From assembly GCA_965199945.1 (NCBI GenBank), contig OZ241354.1:2852001-2916000 (forward strand): a stretch of DNA of 64,000 nt, given 5' to 3'. The position numbers and the translations under genes were made by a program. The notes under the pieces were generated by a model. The model searched no databases. It worked only from the letters and a program-made list of their open reading frames with translations, and was not told where the DNA came from. This document shows, piece by piece, positions 61,136 to 64,000 of this stretch (position 1 is its first letter; every line of letters starts with the position of its first letter). This stretch comes from VXYL01 sp965199945. Its GTDB lineage: Bacteria; Pseudomonadota; Gammaproteobacteria; Pseudomonadales; Azotimanducaceae.

Positions 61136-61392
61136 GCCGCGACGGATAGGATGCGACGGCGCGGAGGAAAGAGTCCGAAGTACGCTCCAGCAGCATATCG
61201 CCGCGGGCTCTCAGGGTCGGAACGAACGCAATCGGTGGGGCGGAAGCTCGGGGTTTGAAGCGGCCCGGCAGCTTGTAGAGCCTGCATGAACGCTTGGATG
61301 CGGATGCCTTCCGCACCCGCCCGGAACCTAGCCCTATCGTGCGGGTGCTGTGGCTTTTGGACTTCTAGCCCGCTCGACATTAGGATGGAAAC

Positions 61393-62328
61393 ATGGAAAG
61401 CGCAAACGCCCAGGACAATGCCCATGCGGACTTGCAAGTGCTTGCGGGGGGCGTGGCGGTCGTCACCGGCGGTGCCTCGGGAATTGGCTTCGCCTTGGCG
61501 GAGATGGCCGTCGCGCACGGCCTGCACCCGGTGCTGGCGGACATCGACGGGACGGCGATTGCGGACGCCGAGGCGTGGCTGTCAGCCTCCGCCGAGGCAG
61601 CCGGCGTGGAGGTCTTCGGTCATCAAGTGGACGTGTCGAGCGAGGCATCCGTGCAGGCGCTCGGCGCTGCGGTGGGGGAGCGCTTCGCTGGCAAGCCGGT
61701 GACGCTGCTGTGCTGCAATGCTGGCGTTGGCGGCGGCGGCCCGGTGCTGAGCGCGCGGGACATCGACTGGGACTTCGTGCTCGGCGTGAACGTGAAAGGC
61801 GTGGCCAATTGCGTGCGCGAGTTCGTGCCGAAGATGGCGGCGGGCGAGGCCGCGGGCACGGTGGTGGCCACTTCCTCACAGGACGGCCTGTGCGCCGCCC
61901 AGGGCGTCTACGGCGTTTCCAAGCACGCCTGCGTAGCGCTCATGGAGGCGCTGTTCCAGGAACTGCGCGGCCGGCTCTCGGTGCATGTGCTGTGCCCGAA
62001 CGTGGTCGCGACCAACATCGTCACGTCGGAGCGCCACCGCCCGGACCGCTTCGGCGGGCCGCGTGTTCCGGCTGCGCGCGCAAGCCGCATCGCGGAGCGC
62101 TTCAAGGCGTTCGGCATGCCGCCGTCGCGGTGTGCGCAGATGGTCTTCGACGCCATCCGCTCCGGGGTCTTCTACGTCATGGCGGAAGCCGAGGAGGATC
62201 CCGGCTTCGTCTACCTCGAAGCCGAGACGCGGATGAAGGCGATCCTGGAGGGCGGGCTGCCGTATCGACCGCGCAGCGCGTGGATCAGCAAGATATTCGG
62301 GTTGGATGCGCCTTCCGACAAGCGGTAG
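61393..62328 (+). CDS. Short-chain dehydrogenase/reductase
   Basis: The 311-residue product starts at ATG 61393. The cofactor motif GVAVVTGGASGIGFALAEMA (TGxxxGIG), LLCCNAGVGGGGPVLS (NAG), the catalytic serine in TVVATSSQDG and the Tyr-Lys pair in YGVSKHACVALME are all in place. GGASGIGFALAEM is that of the classical SDR. The substrate-binding region (VHVLCPNVVATNIVTSERHR) does not suggest a specific substrate. There are 257 bases before it containing no other gene. It converges with the nucleotidyltransferase gene, 10 bases away. Confidence 0.87.
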   Translation: MESANAQDNAHADLQVLAGGVAVVTGGASGIGFALAEMAVAHGLHPVLADIDGTAIADAEAWLSASAEAAGVEVFGHQVDVSSEASVQALGAAVGERFAGKPVTLLCCNAGVGGGGPVLSARDIDWDFVLGVNVKGVANCVREFVPKMAAGEAAGTVVATSSQDGLCAAQGVYGVSKHACVALMEALFQELRGRLSVHVLCPNVVATNIVTSERHRPDRFGGPRVPAARASRIAERFKAFGMPPSRCAQMVFDAIRSGVFYVMAEAEEDPGFVYLEAETRMKAILEGGLPYRPRSAWISKIFGLDAPSDKR

Positions 62329-62338
62329 TGCTCGGTGC

Positions 62339-62890
62339 TCAAACGGGGCGATCGACGTCCAAGTGGATGCCCGGGTCGTCGACGGGCAGGAGCGCGACCG
62401 AGCGGTTGTCGGCGAGCAGTTGCCTAGCGCCCATGTCGCCGGCGAGTGATTCCAGCCGGTCGAACATCGACGCCGGGAAGCCGATGGGATTGCCTGGCCG
62501 CCCTTGACACGTTGGGCGTACGGTGCGGCCGGGGCAAGCCTCCAGCGCATCCGCCAGCCGCCGAAGGGTTCGCGGCGCCACGAAGGGCATGTCGCCGAGG
62601 CCGACGACGAGGGCGTCGGCATGGCGCATCGCCTGCACGCCAGCGGCAAGCGAGCGGGATTGGCCAGCCGCCGCGTCCTCTGCTTCAACGGCCCGGCACT
62701 CGGCCTCCCGAACGAGGGCGGCGATGGCCGGCTCCGAAGGGCGAATCACCGCGGCTACTTTGCTGAAGACCAGGCGGTACGTCGCAAGCGTGACCGCGAG
62801 CATCGGCCGACCATCGATCAAATGCTGCCGCTTGTCGCCGCCGAAGCGCTTTGACGCGCCAGCGGCGAGAACGACGGCGGCGATGTCCAC
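62339..62890 (-). CDS. MobA/MocA-like molybdenum-cofactor nucleotidyltransferase
   Basis: The 183-residue product starts at GTG 62890 (DIAAVVLAAGASKRFGGDKR). It has the NTP-transferase signature LAAGxSxRxGxxK, then ALVVGLGDMPFVAPRTLRRL as the GDMP motif, and RPTCQGRPGNPIGFPASMFD as the acceptor-side loop. It resembles MocA/MobA-like enzymes that add CMP or GMP to molybdopterin for xanthine-dehydrogenase-type enzymes. It lies 29 bases after xdhC on the same strand, which fits maturation of molybdenum hydroxylases. Confidence 0.85.
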   Translation of the reverse strand: MDIAAVVLAAGASKRFGGDKRQHLIDGRPMLAVTLATYRLVFSKVAAVIRPSEPAIAALVREAECRAVEAEDAAAGQSRSLAAGVQAMRHADALVVGLGDMPFVAPRTLRRLADALEACPGRTVRPTCQGRPGNPIGFPASMFDRLESLAGDMGARQLLADNRSVALLPVDDPGIHLDVDRPV

Positions 62891-62919
62891 GCGGGTCGTC
62901 TCGGTGCGCCGAGGGCGGC

Positions 62920-63930
62920 CTACGATGCGGCGACGGCGATGGCTTCCAATGCGGCGCGCGCCTCGGCATCCCGCCGCTGCCTCACGGCGGTGATCTCGGC
63001 GACGATGGCGACGGCGATTTCCGGCGGCGTCTTGCTGCCGATGGGCAGGCCGATCGGAGCGCGCAGGCGGTCGAGTTCCGCGGGCGTCACGTCGAGTTCC
63101 AGGAGCCGCTCGCGGCGCTTGGCGGAGGTGCGGCTGGAACCCATCGCGCCGACGTAGAAGGCGTCGGTCTTGAGCGCCTCCATCATGCCCATGTCGTCGA
63201 TGCGCGGATCGTGGTTGAGGGCGACGACGGCAGAGAAGGGATCGCTCGCATGGGTCCGCACGGCATCGTCCGCCATGTCGCGGATCTTCCGCACGCCAGC
63301 GACGTCGAAATCCGCCAGCCGGTCCTCGCGGGGGTCGCAGACCGTCACCTCGTAGCCGAGGGCCAGCGCCATCTCCGCGACGTAGGCGGAGACCATGTTG
63401 GTGCCGATGACGAACAGCTGGTACTGCGGCCCGCAAGTGTGGACGAGCACGCCGGCGGCGTGTTCGTAGCGCAGCTCGGCGTGGCGCTCCACGTCGCGGC
63501 TCGTGAGTGCCCCGCTTGGCAGCCGCACCGTTCGTTCCACGCACCGCCGCGCCAGAAGGCGCGTCGCCAAGTGGTCGAAATGGGCCGTGGCGTTGGGCGT
63601 CTTCGGCGTCAGGGGTTCGACGACGATGTCCAGATGCCCGCCGCAGGGCAGGCCAAGCTGCTCCGCCTCTTCTTCCGTTTCTCCGTAGCGGAAGAACTGC
63701 GTGTGCTCGCCCGCCAGTTGGCCGCCGGCGAGCCTTTCGAGCAGGTCGTCTTCGACGCAGCCCCCGGAGAGCGAACCCTTGAGCTTGCCGTCGCCTTTGC
63801 ACGTCAGCAGCGAGCCCACCGGCCGCGGCGAAGAGCCATAGGTGGCGACCACGGTGGCGAGCCAGCAGCTCTCGCCGGCCTGCAGCCAGTCCCGAACCTG
63901 GCCGATGACTTCGCTGTCGACTGCTTGCAT
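62920..63930 (-). CDS. xdhC: XdhC-family molybdenum-cofactor insertion protein
   Basis: The 336-residue product starts at ATG 63930 (MQAVDSEVIGQVRDWLQAGE). XdhC landmarks are CWLATVVATYGSSPRPVGSL, KLKGSLSGGCVEDDLLERL, LPCGGHLDIVVEP in the N-terminal half, and LFVIGTNMVSAYVAEMALAL, VTVCDPREDRLADFDVAGV and DAFYVGAMGSSRTSAKRRER in the Rossmann part. The protein binds and sulfurates molybdopterin and delivers it to xanthine-dehydrogenase-like enzymes. The target enzyme is not in this window, though the nitrate reductase here uses the bis-MGD form. It is followed by the MocA-like gene. Confidence 0.9.
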   Translation of the reverse strand: MQAVDSEVIGQVRDWLQAGESCWLATVVATYGSSPRPVGSLLTCKGDGKLKGSLSGGCVEDDLLERLAGGQLAGEHTQFFRYGETEEEAEQLGLPCGGHLDIVVEPLTPKTPNATAHFDHLATRLLARRCVERTVRLPSGALTSRDVERHAELRYEHAAGVLVHTCGPQYQLFVIGTNMVSAYVAEMALALGYEVTVCDPREDRLADFDVAGVRKIRDMADDAVRTHASDPFSAVVALNHDPRIDDMGMMEALKTDAFYVGAMGSSRTSAKRRERLLELDVTPAELDRLRAPIGLPIGSKTPPEIAVAIVAEITAVRQRRDAEARAALEAIAVAAS

Positions 63931-64000
63931 GGCGGATGTGGCGTCTTTGGGTGGATTCGATTCTAGCACCCGTCGTTGCCGGCCTTCGGTTCGCTACACT

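Noticed and set aside
1..64000. tRNA genes, CRISPR arrays, insertion-sequence ends
   Set aside because: No T-loop/anticodon-like segments, regularly spaced repeats or terminal inverted repeats with a transposase were seen by eye. The only repeats found are those listed.

Overview
The window is 64 kb of GC-rich, gene-dense DNA from a Gram-negative bacterium. A bifunctional HldE (ADP-heptose for LPS core), an O-antigen-ligase-type protein, a YajQ protein, signal-peptide and outer-membrane-like proteins, and a NirB/NirD/NasA cluster with a PP2C-kinase fusion all fit Proteobacteria, most likely Gammaproteobacteria. Several luciferase-like oxidoreductases, a PhyH dioxygenase and stand-alone acyl-CoA enzymes would suit a marine or host-associated heterotroph, but that is inference. 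No rRNA, tRNA, CRISPR array or recognisable insertion sequence was found.

Layout. 1-2.9 kb: a partial gene end, a luciferase-like oxidoreductase and a secreted DUF4038/apiosidase-like hydrolase. 2.9-15.2 kb, minus strand: a long, tightly packed envelope-glycan operon (PHP phosphatase, AmpG-like permease, family 2 glycosyltransferase, methyltransferase, FemAB-like transferase, DUF2304, polysaccharide deacetylase, then three paralogous multi-pass membrane proteins). Many of its junctions are ATGA or GTGA start/stop overlaps. 15.2-22.2 kb: lipid and CoA metabolism, including an acyl-CoA synthetase fused to a VOC domain, with an epoxide-hydrolase-like enzyme and an MFS carrier. 22.3-25.2 kb: an accessory module of two coupled P-loop ATPases (first gene frameshifted) behind a near-consensus promoter, abutting a DNA-methylase remnant. 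25.5-30.3 kb: acetyltransferase, metallophosphoesterase, PhyH, FAD oxidoreductase and aldo-keto reductase. 30.3-34.3 kb: HldE, O-antigen ligase and YajQ. 34.3-38.3 kb: outer-membrane-like protein, two luciferase-like oxidoreductases and an SRPBCC protein. 38.3-43.8 kb: a secreted M9 collagenase-like protease overlapping a secreted glycoside hydrolase. 44-59.7 kb, minus strand: nitrate assimilation (nirB, nirD, molybdenum nitrate reductase, a fused iron-sulfur/anchor subunit, NarK-type transporter, PP2C-kinase), broken up by plus-strand cargo. 60-64 kb: an Rpn-like nuclease, an SDR, a MobA-like nucleotidyltransferase and XdhC.

The main candidate for an undescribed system is the paired-ATPase module, present twice (22.3-25.2 kb and 54.3-57.1 kb). 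Both copies have the same gene order, A then B: two different P-loop ATPases with apparent winged-helix segments, overlapping start/stop codons and a palindrome at the promoter. Copy 2 lies between nirB and nirD and copy 1 beside a truncated methylase gene, so both look like inserted accessory DNA.
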